A stretch of 64,000 nt of DNA from JAWXBK01 sp034439975 (GCA_034439975.1 JAWXBK010000108.1:1-64000), one strand, 5' to 3'; counted from the stretch's first letter, positions 16,831 to 26,259 are shown. Numbers and translations are program-made. Notes: generated by a model not told the origin, from the letters alone.

Positions 16831-17937
16831 TTAGATACCGGCCTTCACCTCTTCGACCAGTTCGATGTAGCGGCTGCGATAAGGCTCGTCCGCATCGACC
16901 GCGATGGCGGCTTCGTCGAACAAGGCTTTGGGATCGCTCATCCCGAGGCTGGCCAGAACTTCCGGATCGACCAGCTCGTAGGCTTTGCTGTTCGAATGAC
17001 CGTAGCCGTACTCGCTGATGATGAACTGACCGGCTTCCGGTGAGGTCCAGGCGTTGATGAAGTCATAGACCGCGTCGAGGTCGCCCTTCGGATCGGGGCT
17101 CATCGTAAAGCCGCAAACCCAGGTGAGGATGCCTTCTTTCGGCACCATGTAGGCGACCGGCACACCCTCAGCCGTCAGGGTCTTGATCGTCTCGTTCCAC
17201 GCGTAGGCAGCGACGATCTCGCCCGACGCCAGGCCCTGTGCGACCTGACCGGCATCGTCCCAATAAAAGCGCAGGAGGTCGCGCTGCTTGACCAGGAGCG
17301 CCTTGATCTCGACCAGTTGTTCTTCGCTCAGATGCAGATAGTCGTCGTACATCCCGTTCACCCGTGCCGCGATCTCGATCAGCGTGGTGTCGGTGTTGTA
17401 CATCGCCAGACGACCGGCATACTTCTCGTTGAACAGCAGATCCCAGGACTTGGCGTCTTCCGGATCGACCAGATCGGTGCGATAGGCGATCGAGGAATTG
17501 CCGCAATCAAGCGGCACGAAAAAGGTCTGCCCGTCGGCGTTCTGGTCGGGAATGTTCTTGAACTGGCCCCAAATGTCGTTCCAGTGAATGAGCCGGCTGG
17601 TATCGATCGGCCCGGCCACACCGGCATCGCGCCAGCGTTTGATATTGTAGCTGCAGGGATGCGCCAGATCGACTTCGAAGCCGGCGAGCATTTTCTGAAG
17701 CGCTTCTTCCTCACTGGCAAACAGCGTGAATTCGGGACCGGCGCCGTATTTCTCGACATACTGCGGGAACAGCTCCGGCACGTCGTAGCCGCCCCATTCG
17801 AACACCGTGACATCGTTCTCGGCCGCGAGGCTCGGTCGTGCCAACGTCGTCACTGTGGCAACACCAAGACCGAGTTTGGCCAGCGTTGCGTGGAACTCGC
17901 GGCGCGACAGACCTTTGCGTCTCAAAATCTGGTCCAT
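16831..17937 (-). CDS. PotD-like extracellular solute-binding protein (polyamine-type ABC transporter)
   Basis: The 368-residue protein carries a twin-arginine signal (KGLSRREFHATLAKLGLGVA then TVTTLARPSLAAEN). The mature part has the family 1 / PotD architecture: VTVFEWGGYDVPELFPQYVE, DLAHPCSYNIKRWRDAGVAG PID, and VPLDCGNSSIAYRTD. It should bind a spermidine/putrescine-like cation or a related organic molecule in the periplasm. No permease or ATPase adjoins it, so it must work with a transporter encoded elsewhere or is an orphan. The start at ATG 17937 places the Tat motif correctly; the frame remains open to 18090 without homology. Confidence 0.88.
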   Translation of the reverse strand: MDQILRRKGLSRREFHATLAKLGLGVATVTTLARPSLAAENDVTVFEWGGYDVPELFPQYVEKYGAGPEFTLFASEEEALQKMLAGFEVDLAHPCSYNIKRWRDAGVAGPIDTSRLIHWNDIWGQFKNIPDQNADGQTFFVPLDCGNSSIAYRTDLVDPEDAKSWDLLFNEKYAGRLAMYNTDTTLIEIAARVNGMYDDYLHLSEEQLVEIKALLVKQRDLLRFYWDDAGQVAQGLASGEIVAAYAWNETIKTLTAEGVPVAYMVPKEGILTWVCGFTMSPDPKGDLDAVYDFINAWTSPEAGQFIISEYGYGHSNSKAYELVDPEVLASLGMSDPKALFDEAAIAVDADEPYRSRYIELVEEVKAGI

Positions 17938-18013
17938 GGAAGCCCTCTCTGGTTGGCTAAAACGGTGGTTGTAAGCGGGGGCCAGTGCCATACCGCTTGG
18001 AATGAGTAATCGC

Positions 18014-18472
18014 TTAGAACGGGATATCGTCGTCGAAGTCGGCCGGCGGCCGACCCTGGTCGGAGGGACCGCCCGACCCGCCGCCGGCACCGGTGCCGGC
18101 AGATCCCGGATCGCCGCCAGCGCGGGAATCGAGCATGGTCAATTCCCCCCTGTAGCGCTGCAAAACGATCTCGGTGGTGTAGCGTTCCTGGCCGGATTGG
18201 TCGGTCCATTTGCGGGTCTGAAGCTGGCCCTCGATATAGAGTTTCGAGCCCTTCTTCAGAAAACGCTCGACCACCTCGACCAGACGGTCATTGAAGATAA
18301 CGACCCGGTGCCATTCGGTACGTTCGCGGCGCTCACCGGTTGTCTTGTCCTTCCAGTTCTCCGAGGTGGCGAGGGACAGATTGGCGACCCTGGTTCCGTC
18401 CTGGGTCGAGCGTATTTCCGGATCGCGACCGAGGTTTCCCACCAGAATGACCTTGTTAACGCTGCCTGCCAT
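18014..18472 (-). CDS. ssb: Single-stranded DNA-binding protein
   Basis: The 152-residue SSB begins AGSVNKVILVGNLGRDPEIR, the OB-fold start, with the conserved TEWHRVVIFNDRLVEVVERF block and LYIEGQLQTRKW. A Gly-rich disordered linker follows (AGGDPGSAGTGAGGGSGG). The acidic C-terminal tip ends DFDDDIPF and binds partner repair and replication proteins. GAGGAAAATGGT precedes ATG 18472. It is divergent from uvrA across 224 bases, the classical ssb-uvrA arrangement. I find no GAAC-N7-GAAC LexA box between them. Confidence 0.97.
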   Translation of the reverse strand: MAGSVNKVILVGNLGRDPEIRSTQDGTRVANLSLATSENWKDKTTGERRERTEWHRVVIFNDRLVEVVERFLKKGSKLYIEGQLQTRKWTDQSGQERYTTEIVLQRYRGELTMLDSRAGGDPGSAGTGAGGGSGGPSDQGRPPADFDDDIPF

Positions 18473-18696
18473 ACCATTTTCCTCTACACTGATGAACGCT
18501 GCCGGGTGATCCGGTAGGGCTCTATCCCGGCCGCTTAGTTTTCCTGAAACCCGGCGACTACGCCACCTTGAATTTATCACCCGGAACCCGGTCTTCGTGG
18601 CCGGGTTGGGCTTGTCCCGCGACAGGACTCGCCAATTTCGGGCGTCGCGATAAGATCGCCAACCACCGGCCAACCGGATTCCCGGACCCTGGAGCT

Positions 18697-21594
18697 ATGA
18701 CCGAAACGAGCGGCACTCGCCTCATCTCGATCCGCGGCGCGCGCGAACATAACTTGCGCAACGTCGATCTCGACATCCCGCGCGACCGGCTCGTGGTGCT
18801 CACCGGCCTGTCCGGTTCGGGCAAGTCTTCGCTCGCCTTCGACACGATTTATGCCGAAGGCCAGCGCCGCTATGTCGAATCTCTTTCGGCCTATGCGCGC
18901 CAGTTCCTCGAGCTGATGCAGAAGCCGGATGTGGATGCGATCGAGGGGTTGTCGCCGGCGATTTCAATCGAACAGAAGACCACATCGAAGAACCCGCGTT
19001 CAACCGTCGGTACGGTGACGGAGATTTACGACTACATGCGACTGCTGTTCGCACGGGTCGGTATCCCCTACTCCCCCGCAACCGGCCTTCCAATCGAAAG
19101 CCAGACGGTCAGCCAGATGGTCGACCGCATCTTGGCGATGCCCGAGGGCACGCGGCTTTATCTGCTGGCGCCGATCGTGCGCGGCCGCAAAGGCGAGTAT
19201 CGCAAGGAACTGGCCGATCTGCAGAAGCGCGGATTCCAGCGCGTGCGGGTCGACGGCACGATCCACGAGATCGACGCGGTGCCCGCGCTGAACAAGAAGC
19301 TCAAACACGATATCGAGGTGGTCGTTGATCGCCTGGTGGTGCGCGGTGACATCAAGACGCGGCTCGCCGACAGTCTCGAAACCGCGTTGCATCTCGCCGA
19401 CGGGCTCGTCTTCGCCGACGACGCCGATGCCAAGCCCGGCAAAAAGGGCGACACCACCGGCCGCACGATCTTCTCGTCGCGCTTCGCCTGCCCGGTTTCC
19501 GGCTTTACCATCGATGAGATCGAGCCGCGGCTGTTCTCGTTCAACGCGCCTTACGGCGCCTGCCCGGCCTGCGATGGCCTCGGCAACAAGATGTACTTCG
19601 ATCCCGGCCTGATCGTGCCGGACGACAGCAAGACGCTGGAAAAAGGCGCGATCGCGCCCTGGGCCAATTCCTCGTCGCCGTATTACATTCAGACGCTCGA
19701 GAGCCTGGCGAAACATTACAAGTTCAGTCTGCGCAAACCGTTTAAGGAACTCCCGAAGAAGGTTCAGGACATCATCCTGTATGGCTCGGGCGACGAGTCT
19801 GTCACGGTGACCTACGATGACGGGCTGCGCTCCTATAAGACGACCAAGCCGTTCGAGGGCGTGATTCCAAACATGACCCGGCGCTGGCGCGAAACGGAGA
19901 GCAGCTGGGTGCGCGACGAGATGGCCAAGTTCCAGGCCACCAGCCCCTGCGATGCGTGCCATGGCGACCGGCTCAAGCCGGAGGCGCTTGCGGTCAAGAT
20001 CGACAAACTCAACATCGCCGAAGTCGGCCGTTTCTCGATCCGACAGGCCGAGCAATGGTTCCGCTCGCTGCCGAACTCCCTGACGACGAAGCAGCAGGAG
20101 ATCGCCGGCCGGATTCTCAAGGAGATTAACGAGCGGCTCGGGTTCCTCAACAGCGTGGGGCTCGATTATCTGACCCTCAACCGCTCGTCGGCGACCTTGT
20201 CCGGCGGCGAAAGTCAGCGCATCCGCCTCGCCTCCCAGATCGGCTCGGGTCTCACCGGCGTTCTGTATGTGCTCGACGAACCGTCGATCGGGCTGCATCA
20301 GCGCGACAATGCGCGGCTTCTCGAAACGCTGAAGCGGCTGCGCGATCTCGGTAACTCGGTGATCGTGGTCGAGCATGACGAGGAAGCCATCCGTGCGGCG
20401 GATTTTCTGGTCGATATGGGCCCAGGCGCGGGCCGGCATGGCGGCCAGGTCGTCGCGTCGGGTACGCCGGACGAAGTGATGCGCTCGACCGAAAGCCTGA
20501 CGGCTCAGTATCTTAGCGGCTTCCGACGAATCGAGGTGCCCGAGGTACGGCGCGGTGCTGCGCGCGGACAAAAGCTGCGGCTGGTCGGTGCCCGGGCGAA
20601 CAATCTGAAGAATCTGAGCGTCGACATTCCGCTCGGCATCTTTACCGCCGTCACCGGCGTCTCCGGCGGCGGCAAATCGACCCTGATCATCGAGACTCTC
20701 TACAAGGCGCTCGCGCGGCGGCTCAACAATGCGCGCGAACTGCCCGGCGAGCATGACAAGATCGAAGGGTTGCAGCATCTCGACAAGGTGATCGACATCG
20801 ATCAGTCGCCGATCGGACGCACCCCGCGCTCGAATCCGGCAACATATACTGGCGCCTTTACGCCGATCCGCGACTGGTTCGCCGGTTTGCCGGAATCGAT
20901 CGCGCGCGGTTACAAGCCGGGCCGGTTCTCGTTCAACGTCAAGGGCGGTCGCTGCGAAGCCTGCGAAGGCGACGGCGTTCTCAAGATCGAGATGCATTTC
21001 CTGCCCGACGTCTACGTGCAATGCGATACCTGCAAGGGCAAGCGATATAACCGCGAGACGCTGGAGATCACCTTCAAGGACAAGTCCATCGCCGACGTGC
21101 TCGACATGACGGTCGATGACGGTGTCGAATTCTTCAAGGCAGTGCCGGCGATCCGCGAGAAGCTGCGCATGCTGCAGGAAGTCGGGCTCGGCTATATCCA
21201 TGTCGGCCAGGCGGCGACCACGCTCTCGGGCGGCGAAGCACAACGCGTCAAGCTCGCGAAGGAGTTATCGCGCCGTGCGACCGGCCGAACGCTCTATATT
21301 CTCGACGAACCGACAACGGGCCTGCATTTCGAGGACGTGCGCAAGCTGCTGCAGGTGCTGCACCGGCTGGTCGAACAGGGCAATACTGTCGTCGTGATCG
21401 AGCATAATCTCGAGGTCATAAAGACCGCCGACTGGATCATCGATCTCGGTCCGGAAGGCGGCGACGGCGGCGGTCACATCGTGGCCGCCGGAACACCCGA
21501 GGACGTCGTACAGGTGGCGGAGAGCTATACCGGCGCATTTCTCGCGCATCATCTCGGGCGCCGCGCAGCGGGCAAGCGAAAGAAAAGCGCTTAA
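18697..21594 (+). CDS. uvrA: UvrABC excinuclease ATPase subunit A
   Basis: The 965-residue protein detects bulky DNA lesions and loads UvrB. It contains two ABC modules. The first Walker A is GLSGSGKSSLAFD near residue 38, and the second is GVSGGGKSTLI, where the usual SGSGK is replaced by SGGGK. Two ABC signatures read LSGGESQRIRLASQIG and LSGGEAQRVKLAKELS. Zinc-finger cysteines occur in CPACDGLGNKM and in CEACEGDGVLKIEMHFLPDV followed by CDTCKGKRY. ATG 18697 is preceded by GGAG at 18691. The frame is open upstream to 18568 without homology. Confidence 0.98.
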   Translation: MTETSGTRLISIRGAREHNLRNVDLDIPRDRLVVLTGLSGSGKSSLAFDTIYAEGQRRYVESLSAYARQFLELMQKPDVDAIEGLSPAISIEQKTTSKNPRSTVGTVTEIYDYMRLLFARVGIPYSPATGLPIESQTVSQMVDRILAMPEGTRLYLLAPIVRGRKGEYRKELADLQKRGFQRVRVDGTIHEIDAVPALNKKLKHDIEVVVDRLVVRGDIKTRLADSLETALHLADGLVFADDADAKPGKKGDTTGRTIFSSRFACPVSGFTIDEIEPRLFSFNAPYGACPACDGLGNKMYFDPGLIVPDDSKTLEKGAIAPWANSSSPYYIQTLESLAKHYKFSLRKPFKELPKKVQDIILYGSGDESVTVTYDDGLRSYKTTKPFEGVIPNMTRRWRETESSWVRDEMAKFQATSPCDACHGDRLKPEALAVKIDKLNIAEVGRFSIRQAEQWFRSLPNSLTTKQQEIAGRILKEINERLGFLNSVGLDYLTLNRSSATLSGGESQRIRLASQIGSGLTGVLYVLDEPSIGLHQRDNARLLETLKRLRDLGNSVIVVEHDEEAIRAADFLVDMGPGAGRHGGQVVASGTPDEVMRSTESLTAQYLSGFRRIEVPEVRRGAARGQKLRLVGARANNLKNLSVDIPLGIFTAVTGVSGGGKSTLIIETLYKALARRLNNARELPGEHDKIEGLQHLDKVIDIDQSPIGRTPRSNPATYTGAFTPIRDWFAGLPESIARGYKPGRFSFNVKGGRCEACEGDGVLKIEMHFLPDVYVQCDTCKGKRYNRETLEITFKDKSIADVLDMTVDDGVEFFKAVPAIREKLRMLQEVGLGYIHVGQAATTLSGGEAQRVKLAKELSRRATGRTLYILDEPTTGLHFEDVRKLLQVLHRLVEQGNTVVVIEHNLEVIKTADWIIDLGPEGGDGGGHIVAAGTPEDVVQVAESYTGAFLAHHLGRRAAGKRKKSA

Positions 21595-21621
21595 AAAGAC
21601 CGGCGCTCAAGGGAGGAACGC

Positions 21622-22254
21622 ATGTTGACTCTGTATGGAAACCCGGGCGCGGCCAGTATGGCGCCGCATGTCCTTCTGATCGAAGCCAAGGCACCGCACG
21701 ACGTTGTCATGGTCGATCTCGACAATGGCGAACAGTTCAAGCCGCATTTCCTGAAGATCAACCCGCATGCGCGTGTGCCGACCTTGATCGAGGGCGATCT
21801 GGTTCTACACGAGTCCGCGGCGATCACGCTCTATCTGTGCGAACGCTTCCCGCAGCTCGATCTCGTTCCCGCATCGGGCTCACCGACGCGCGCAAAATTC
21901 CTGCAATGGATGATGTATCTGACCAACACGGTGCAGGAAGAGCATCTGCATTACTGGCACCCCGACAATTACATGGAGAGTGATGGCGGTCGTCAGGAGA
22001 TGAAGACCATGGCCGAGACGCGCCTCGGCAACATGTGGGCGCATATCGATGGCGCGATCGCGAGCGGCGGCCATCCGTATCTGCTCGGCGATCGCTGCAC
22101 CGCCGCCGACATCTATCTCACGATGCTGACCCGCTGGTCGCGCGCGCTCGCCAAGCCGCCGGAAAGCTACCCGCATCTCAAGGCGCTGGCCGATCGGGTC
22201 AAGGCCCGCCCGGGCTATCAGGCCATGCTGAAGGCCGAAGGCATCGAGCAGTAG
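21622..22254 (+). CDS. Glutathione S-transferase family protein
   Basis: The 210-residue protein has the thioredoxin-like N-domain (MLTLYGNPGAASMAPHVLLI then HARVPTLIEGDLVLHESAAI, with the cis-Pro and E-S motif that hold glutathione). It also has an all-helical C-domain including YLLGDRCTAADIYLTMLTRW, where GDRCTAADI is the GST N-capping box. The active-site Ser/Tyr position falls in GAASMAP. The substrate is unknown. GGGAGGAACGC gives a strong ribosome site directly before ATG 21622, 27 bases after uvrA. Confidence 0.92.
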   Translation: MLTLYGNPGAASMAPHVLLIEAKAPHDVVMVDLDNGEQFKPHFLKINPHARVPTLIEGDLVLHESAAITLYLCERFPQLDLVPASGSPTRAKFLQWMMYLTNTVQEEHLHYWHPDNYMESDGGRQEMKTMAETRLGNMWAHIDGAIASGGHPYLLGDRCTAADIYLTMLTRWSRALAKPPESYPHLKALADRVKARPGYQAMLKAEGIEQ

Positions 22255-22273
22255 AGCGGAGCCGGCCGCGGCA

Positions 22274-22657
22274 CTACTTCGCCGCGACGACCTCGATCTC
22301 GACCACCAGCTCAGGCACCGCCAGCGCCGAGACGACCACCAATGTTGAAGCGCAGGCATGGCCCTGCATCGCCGCGTCGCGGGCGACACGCGATTTCGCC
22401 ACATCGGCAGCGTTGGTGATGAACACCGTGTTCTTCACGATGTCTGCCGGCCCCATGCCTTCCGCCGCCAGGATTGCGATGATGTTCGACCAGCAGCGCG
22501 CCGCCTGCGCTTCAAACCCTTTTTCGATCGTGCCATCGGGCTTGGCCCCGACCTGCCCGGAAACATACAGCCAGCGCGCGCCGGCTGGTGCCGCAACGCC
22601 CTGCGAGTAGTTCGAAAACGGTTTGACCACGGTATCCGGATTGAAGCGCTTGAGCAT
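22274..22657 (-). CDS. RidA/YjgF family protein without the catalytic arginine
   Basis: The 127-residue protein has the RidA fold landmarks YSQGVAAPAGARWLYVSGQV, DIVKNTVFITNAADVA and VPELVVEIEVVAAK. In true RidA imine deaminases an Arg sits just before S/T in the segment near residue 105. Here that segment reads HACASTLVVVSAL, so the Arg is absent. The protein probably belongs to one of the RidA-like subgroups lacking 2-aminoacrylate deaminase activity. It is convergent with the GST gene. The FAD-monooxygenase gene ends 35 bases upstream on the same strand, so cotranscription is possible. Confidence 0.88.
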   Translation of the reverse strand: MLKRFNPDTVVKPFSNYSQGVAAPAGARWLYVSGQVGAKPDGTIEKGFEAQAARCWSNIIAILAAEGMGPADIVKNTVFITNAADVAKSRVARDAAMQGHACASTLVVVSALAVPELVVEIEVVAAK

Positions 22658-22691
22658 GGAATCCCCCTGGGTGTTCGGATCGGGACGAATG

Positions 22692-23825
22692 CTAACCCAG
22701 ACCTGCGATCCGCGCCACGAAGCGTCGCTGCATGGGCGGGGGCCGCAGCACCAGAGGCAGCATCAGGTTACGGATCGCGATTTCGACCCGATTGGTTTCC
22801 TCGGCCAGCCGTACCATCCGCTCTCTGAGCCGGATTGCCGTGGTGCCGGCCGGACGGCGCAGCGACGAATAGCGCTGCAGCCGGTCCTCATCGAGCAGTT
22901 GCGCCATGACGGCGACGTCCTCGACGCCGAGATTCATACCGCGTCCCCCGATCGGCGAATGAACATGCGCCGCATCGCCCACCAGAAAGATTCGATTTTT
23001 CACCTGATAGCGCTTGGCCTGGCGCACCTGGACCTTGAAGATCGATTCGCGCAGCGTCTGGCGGACCGAATAATCGCCGGGCACCTGAAACCGCGTTTGC
23101 GGCGTGTTCGCGACAAAGCGGTATAGATTCTGGCCGACCCCAACGGCGAGCCCGAAATGGCCCCGGTCGTTGAGAAACAGATTGAGGCTGTCCGAGTCGT
23201 AAGGCCAGCGTTCGATCGCATAGTCGGCGACGCTCCAGAATTTTTCAGATTCGAATCCTTCGAAAGGAATTCCGGCCGCGTGCCGGATCATGCTGTCGAC
23301 GCCGTCCGCGCCGATCACGATGGCGTAAGGTTCGACCGTTTTGCGAAACCCTTCGTCGATCACCACGGAAACTGCCTCGCCGAGATCGACCACCGAGCGC
23401 GCCACCACCGAGCGCGCCACCACCGGGCGCTCGACGGTCACGCCGAATTCGAGCAGTCGCCGGATCAGGATGTTCTCGGTCTCGTTCTGCGGCAAGGCGA
23501 GCAGATAATTGTGCCGGTGGCGGATCCGCGAAAAATCGACCGCGCCGGCGATGCGGCCCTTGATCCAGAAATCCGCCCGCACAATACGCCGCCCGGCTGC
23601 GAGCAACCGTTCGGTCGCGCCGGACGCTTCGAGAATTTCCAGGCTGCGCGCATTGATACCGACGGCACGGTTGTCGGACGACGGTTCCGGGTTGGCATCG
23701 ACGATCCGCGGATTGAAACCGCGCCGGGCCAGTTCCAGTGCCGCAGTCAATCCGGTCGGTCCCGCCCCGACCACCAGAATTCGCGCTGCCGCGCCGTTTC
23801 GCATGGCGTCACCCGTCTCTTGCAT
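22692..23825 (-). CDS. FAD-dependent aromatic-ring monooxygenase (PHBH/PheA/TfdB family)
   Basis: The 377-residue enzyme has the three flavin fingerprints of class A hydroxylases: the GxGxxG motif in ARILVVGAGPTGLTAALELA, the DG motif in AIVIGADGVDSMIRHAAG, and the GD motif in FLVGDAAHVHSPIGGRGMNL. These enzymes hydroxylate phenolic or related substrates with NADPH and oxygen; the substrate here is unknown. Residues about 135-145 contain a duplicated VVARS unit caused by a 15-base tandem repeat. The ATG at 23804 (second Met) is an alternative start. The gene is divergent from trmFO across 35 bases. Confidence 0.88.
   Translation of the reverse strand: MQETGDAMRNGAAARILVVGAGPTGLTAALELARRGFNPRIVDANPEPSSDNRAVGINARSLEILEASGATERLLAAGRRIVRADFWIKGRIAGAVDFSRIRHRHNYLLALPQNETENILIRRLLEFGVTVERPVVARSVVARSVVDLGEAVSVVIDEGFRKTVEPYAIVIGADGVDSMIRHAAGIPFEGFESEKFWSVADYAIERWPYDSDSLNLFLNDRGHFGLAVGVGQNLYRFVANTPQTRFQVPGDYSVRQTLRESIFKVQVRQAKRYQVKNRIFLVGDAAHVHSPIGGRGMNLGVEDVAVMAQLLDEDRLQRYSSLRRPAGTTAIRLRERMVRLAEETNRVEIAIRNLMLPLVLRPPPMQRRFVARIAGLG
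23395..23424. repeat. 15-base tandem duplication inside the monooxygenase gene
   Basis: GAGCGCGCCACCACC occurs twice in direct succession (23395-23409, 23410-23424), with a degenerate third start after it. It keeps the reading frame and encodes VVARSVVARS. It probably arose by replication slippage. Confidence 0.85.
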
Positions 23826-23860
23826 TGTAAGTGCGCCGCTTCAGGCAGTAGGTAAGGCGG

Positions 23861-25210
23861 ATGAGCCTCCCCGTTCATATCGTCGGCGCCGGTCTGGCCG
23901 GCAGCGAAGCCGCCTGGCAGCTGGCTGGCGCCGGTGTGCCGGTTGTTCTGCATGAGATGCGGCCGGTCCGTGGAACCGAGGCGCACAGAACCGGCGACTG
24001 TGCCGAACTCGTCTGCTCGAACTCGTTCCGGTCCGACGATCCGAACTACAACGCGGTCGGTCTCCTGCATGAAGAGATGCGCCGCGCCGGTTCGCTGATC
24101 ATGGCCGCCGCCGATACCAACAAGCTGCCGGCCGGCGGCGCGCTGGCGGTCGACCGCGACGGGTTTGCCGCCGACGTCACCGCGCGCCTCGAAGCCCACC
24201 CCCGCATCCGCATCGAACGCGGCGAAATCGACGGCCTGCCGCCCGCGGCCTGGGATACGACGATCATTGCGACCGGCCCGCTCACAGCGCCCAGACTGGC
24301 CAATGCGATCCGCAACCTGACCGGCGAGGCCGATCTCGCCTTCTTCGACGCGATTGCGCCCATCGTCCATCGCGACAGCATCGACATGGAAGTTGCCTGG
24401 TTCCAGTCGCGCTACGACAAAGAAGGACCGGGCGGCGGCAAGGCCGACTACATCAACTGCCCGTTCGACCGGCCGCAATACGAAGCCTTCATCGATGCAC
24501 TGCTCGCCGGCGAGAAGACCGAGTTTCGCGAATGGGAAAAGGACACGCCCTATTTCGACGGTTGCCTGCCGATCGAGATCATGGCGGCGCGCGGCCGCGA
24601 TACGCTGCGCTGGGGTCCGATGAAGCCGGTCGGCCTTACCGATCCGCGCACCGGCCATCGCGCCTGGGCGGTTGCGCAACTCCGTCAGGACAATGCACTC
24701 GGCACGCTGTTCAACATGGTCGGGTTCCAGACCAAACTGAAACATGCCGAGCAGGTGCGGGTCTTTCGCAGCATTCCCGGTCTCGGGAATGCCGAATTCG
24801 CCCGGCTTGGCGGCCTGCATCGGAACACGTTCCTGAACAGCCCGCGTCTGCTGGATGCGCAGTTACGACTCGCAGTCGAGCCGCGGCTGCGCTTCGCCGG
24901 GCAGATCACCGGCGTCGAAGGCTATGTCAAAAGCGCCGCGATCGGCCTGCTCGCGGGGCGTTTCGCGGCAGCCGAACGCCATGGACTGTCGGAGGATGCG
25001 CCGCCCGCGACGCCGGCGCTCGGCGCGCTGCTGCACCACATCACCGGCGGTGCCTCAGCCGAAAGCTTTCAACCGATGAACATCAATTTCGGACTGTTTC
25101 CGCCTCTAGCCGACCCACGCCTGCGCGGCCGCGAACGCAAAGCCGCAGTTGCGGCCCGCGCGCTCGCCGATCTCGATCACTGGCTTTCGCGGTCTGCCGC
25201 CGCAGCCTGA
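23861..25210 (+). CDS. trmFO: Methylenetetrahydrofolate--tRNA-(uracil-5-)-methyltransferase
   Basis: The 449-residue FAD enzyme makes m5U54 in the T-loop of tRNAs using methylenetetrahydrofolate. It opens with the flavin-binding VHIVGAGLAGSEAAWQLAGA. It carries the TrmFO-specific VVLHEMRPVRGTEAH and TGDCAELVCSNSFRSD (with the conserved Cys), and later the FDGCLPIEIMAARGRDTLRW segment with the second conserved Cys, then GPMKPVGL. The length is typical. Its last 34 bases overlap the convergent ATP-grasp gene. Confidence 0.97.
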   Translation: MSLPVHIVGAGLAGSEAAWQLAGAGVPVVLHEMRPVRGTEAHRTGDCAELVCSNSFRSDDPNYNAVGLLHEEMRRAGSLIMAAADTNKLPAGGALAVDRDGFAADVTARLEAHPRIRIERGEIDGLPPAAWDTTIIATGPLTAPRLANAIRNLTGEADLAFFDAIAPIVHRDSIDMEVAWFQSRYDKEGPGGGKADYINCPFDRPQYEAFIDALLAGEKTEFREWEKDTPYFDGCLPIEIMAARGRDTLRWGPMKPVGLTDPRTGHRAWAVAQLRQDNALGTLFNMVGFQTKLKHAEQVRVFRSIPGLGNAEFARLGGLHRNTFLNSPRLLDAQLRLAVEPRLRFAGQITGVEGYVKSAAIGLLAGRFAAAERHGLSEDAPPATPALGALLHHITGGASAESFQPMNINFGLFPPLADPRLRGRERKAAVAARALADLDHWLSRSAAAA

Positions 25211-26184
25211 CTGACGTCGATCTTCGATGCCGCCGAGTTGCGTTCCTCGCGCGCGGTGAACCACACCATCCGATCGGTCTGACGAATATCGATCGGCAAA
25301 AAGAACGCGGGTCCGGGCGTATCGATCGCGCGCCACGCCTCGATCATGTTCTGTTTGTTGAGCTTCGAGGATTCCTGCCGGAACGGCGAAGGATGCTCGC
25401 CGCCAAACTTGATTTCGGGATTCGTATTGATCTCATAGATCTGCGGCCGGCCGCCAACGATGCCGAAATCCGCCCGGCCATAATCGGTATCGGCGAGGCG
25501 GAACGCAGTCGCCAGCGTTTCCTTGTAAGGATTCTCACGGACGATCCGAAGTTCGTCTTCATAGAGCGCCGGCCCGGCAATTCCTTTCTTGCCATATTTG
25601 ACCAGCCAACTGTCTTCATGAACCGCGGTCGAAGCGAGTGTGCGGGGCCCGATCTGAAAACTGGAAAGCTTGCGATACAAATTCCCGACCAACGGTTCGG
25701 CGCAGTATTCGACGATCAGCAGCGTCGCGGCGGGTTTGCCTGCTTCGATCGCAGCGTCGATTGCACGCTGCAGCGTGTCCCAGTCATGGACCAGATCGGT
25801 CAGCGGCCGGTCATGGCCGCCTTCGTTGCGCAGGAACACCGGCCAGCGCGACGGACGGATCCGTTCTTCGACGCGATAGGCGTTGAAGTCGTTGATCCCC
25901 GCCTCGTGCAGCCGGCGCAACAGACCATAACGGCTGGGTGCTTTCGCCGGATCGTTGAACACCTTGAGGCCCGCCGCTTTCATGGCGCGGTAGGCCATCG
26001 CGACGCGATGCCAGTGGGCCAGCGACAGGCGGTCGAAATCGGTGAAGATGTAGGTGGCCCGCGGCGTGGTCGTATACAGCAAAAGGTCGCGGTAGCTGAC
26101 GACCCGGACCGGCAGGGCCGGATCGAGTCCGACCACGGCGCGATGGGTGTATTCCAGGTTCGGCGATACCAGGAAGATGATCAT
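25177..26184 (-). CDS. ATP-grasp ligase, candidate RiPP-modifying enzyme
   Basis: The 335-residue protein has an ATP-grasp layout. An N-terminal alpha/beta region (1-75, MIIFLVSPNLEYTHRAVVGL) is followed by the grasp entry FNDPAKAPSRYGLLRRLHEA, a strand RWPVFLRNEGGHDRPL, the hinge TLLIVEYC, and the Mg-ATP site GRADFGIVGGRPQIYEINTN-P. Asp239, Glu251 and Asn253 are the expected metal ligands. ATP-grasp enzymes join a carboxylate to an amine or alcohol through an acyl-phosphate. It is divergent from three tandem small peptide genes and a HExxH hydroxylase-like gene, across a 146-base shared promoter region. A role in installing amide or ester crosslinks in those peptides is inferred from context. 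The exact ATP-grasp subfamily is not recognised. GAGGGGG lies 12 bases ahead of ATG 26184. Confidence 0.82.
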   Translation of the reverse strand: MIIFLVSPNLEYTHRAVVGLDPALPVRVVSYRDLLLYTTTPRATYIFTDFDRLSLAHWHRVAMAYRAMKAAGLKVFNDPAKAPSRYGLLRRLHEAGINDFNAYRVEERIRPSRWPVFLRNEGGHDRPLTDLVHDWDTLQRAIDAAIEAGKPAATLLIVEYCAEPLVGNLYRKLSSFQIGPRTLASTAVHEDSWLVKYGKKGIAGPALYEDELRIVRENPYKETLATAFRLADTDYGRADFGIVGGRPQIYEINTNPEIKFGGEHPSPFRQESSKLNKQNMIEAWRAIDTPGPAFFLPIDIRQTDRMVWFTAREERNSAASKIDVSQAAAADRESQ

Positions 26185-26228
26185 GGAAGCGCCACCCCCT
26201 CAGAAGCATCGAAAAGCAATATCAATGG

Positions 26229-26259
26229 CTTATACCCGCAACTGTGGGGCGGCGGGCAA
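26229..26259 (-). promoter_or_regulatory. Possible promoter of the ATP-grasp gene
   Basis: On the minus strand TTGCCC (26254-26259) and TATAAG (26229-26234) are 19 bases apart, about 45 bases before ATG 26184. The spacing is long, so this is only a candidate. Confidence 0.3.

Noticed and set aside
18473..18696. LexA box between ssb and uvrA
   Set aside because: Searched for GAAC-N7-GAAC and GTTC-N7-GTTC; only isolated half sites were found.
19000..21243. A 747-codon open frame opposite uvrA
   Set aside because: The uvrA frame has all expected motifs; the antisense frame has none.
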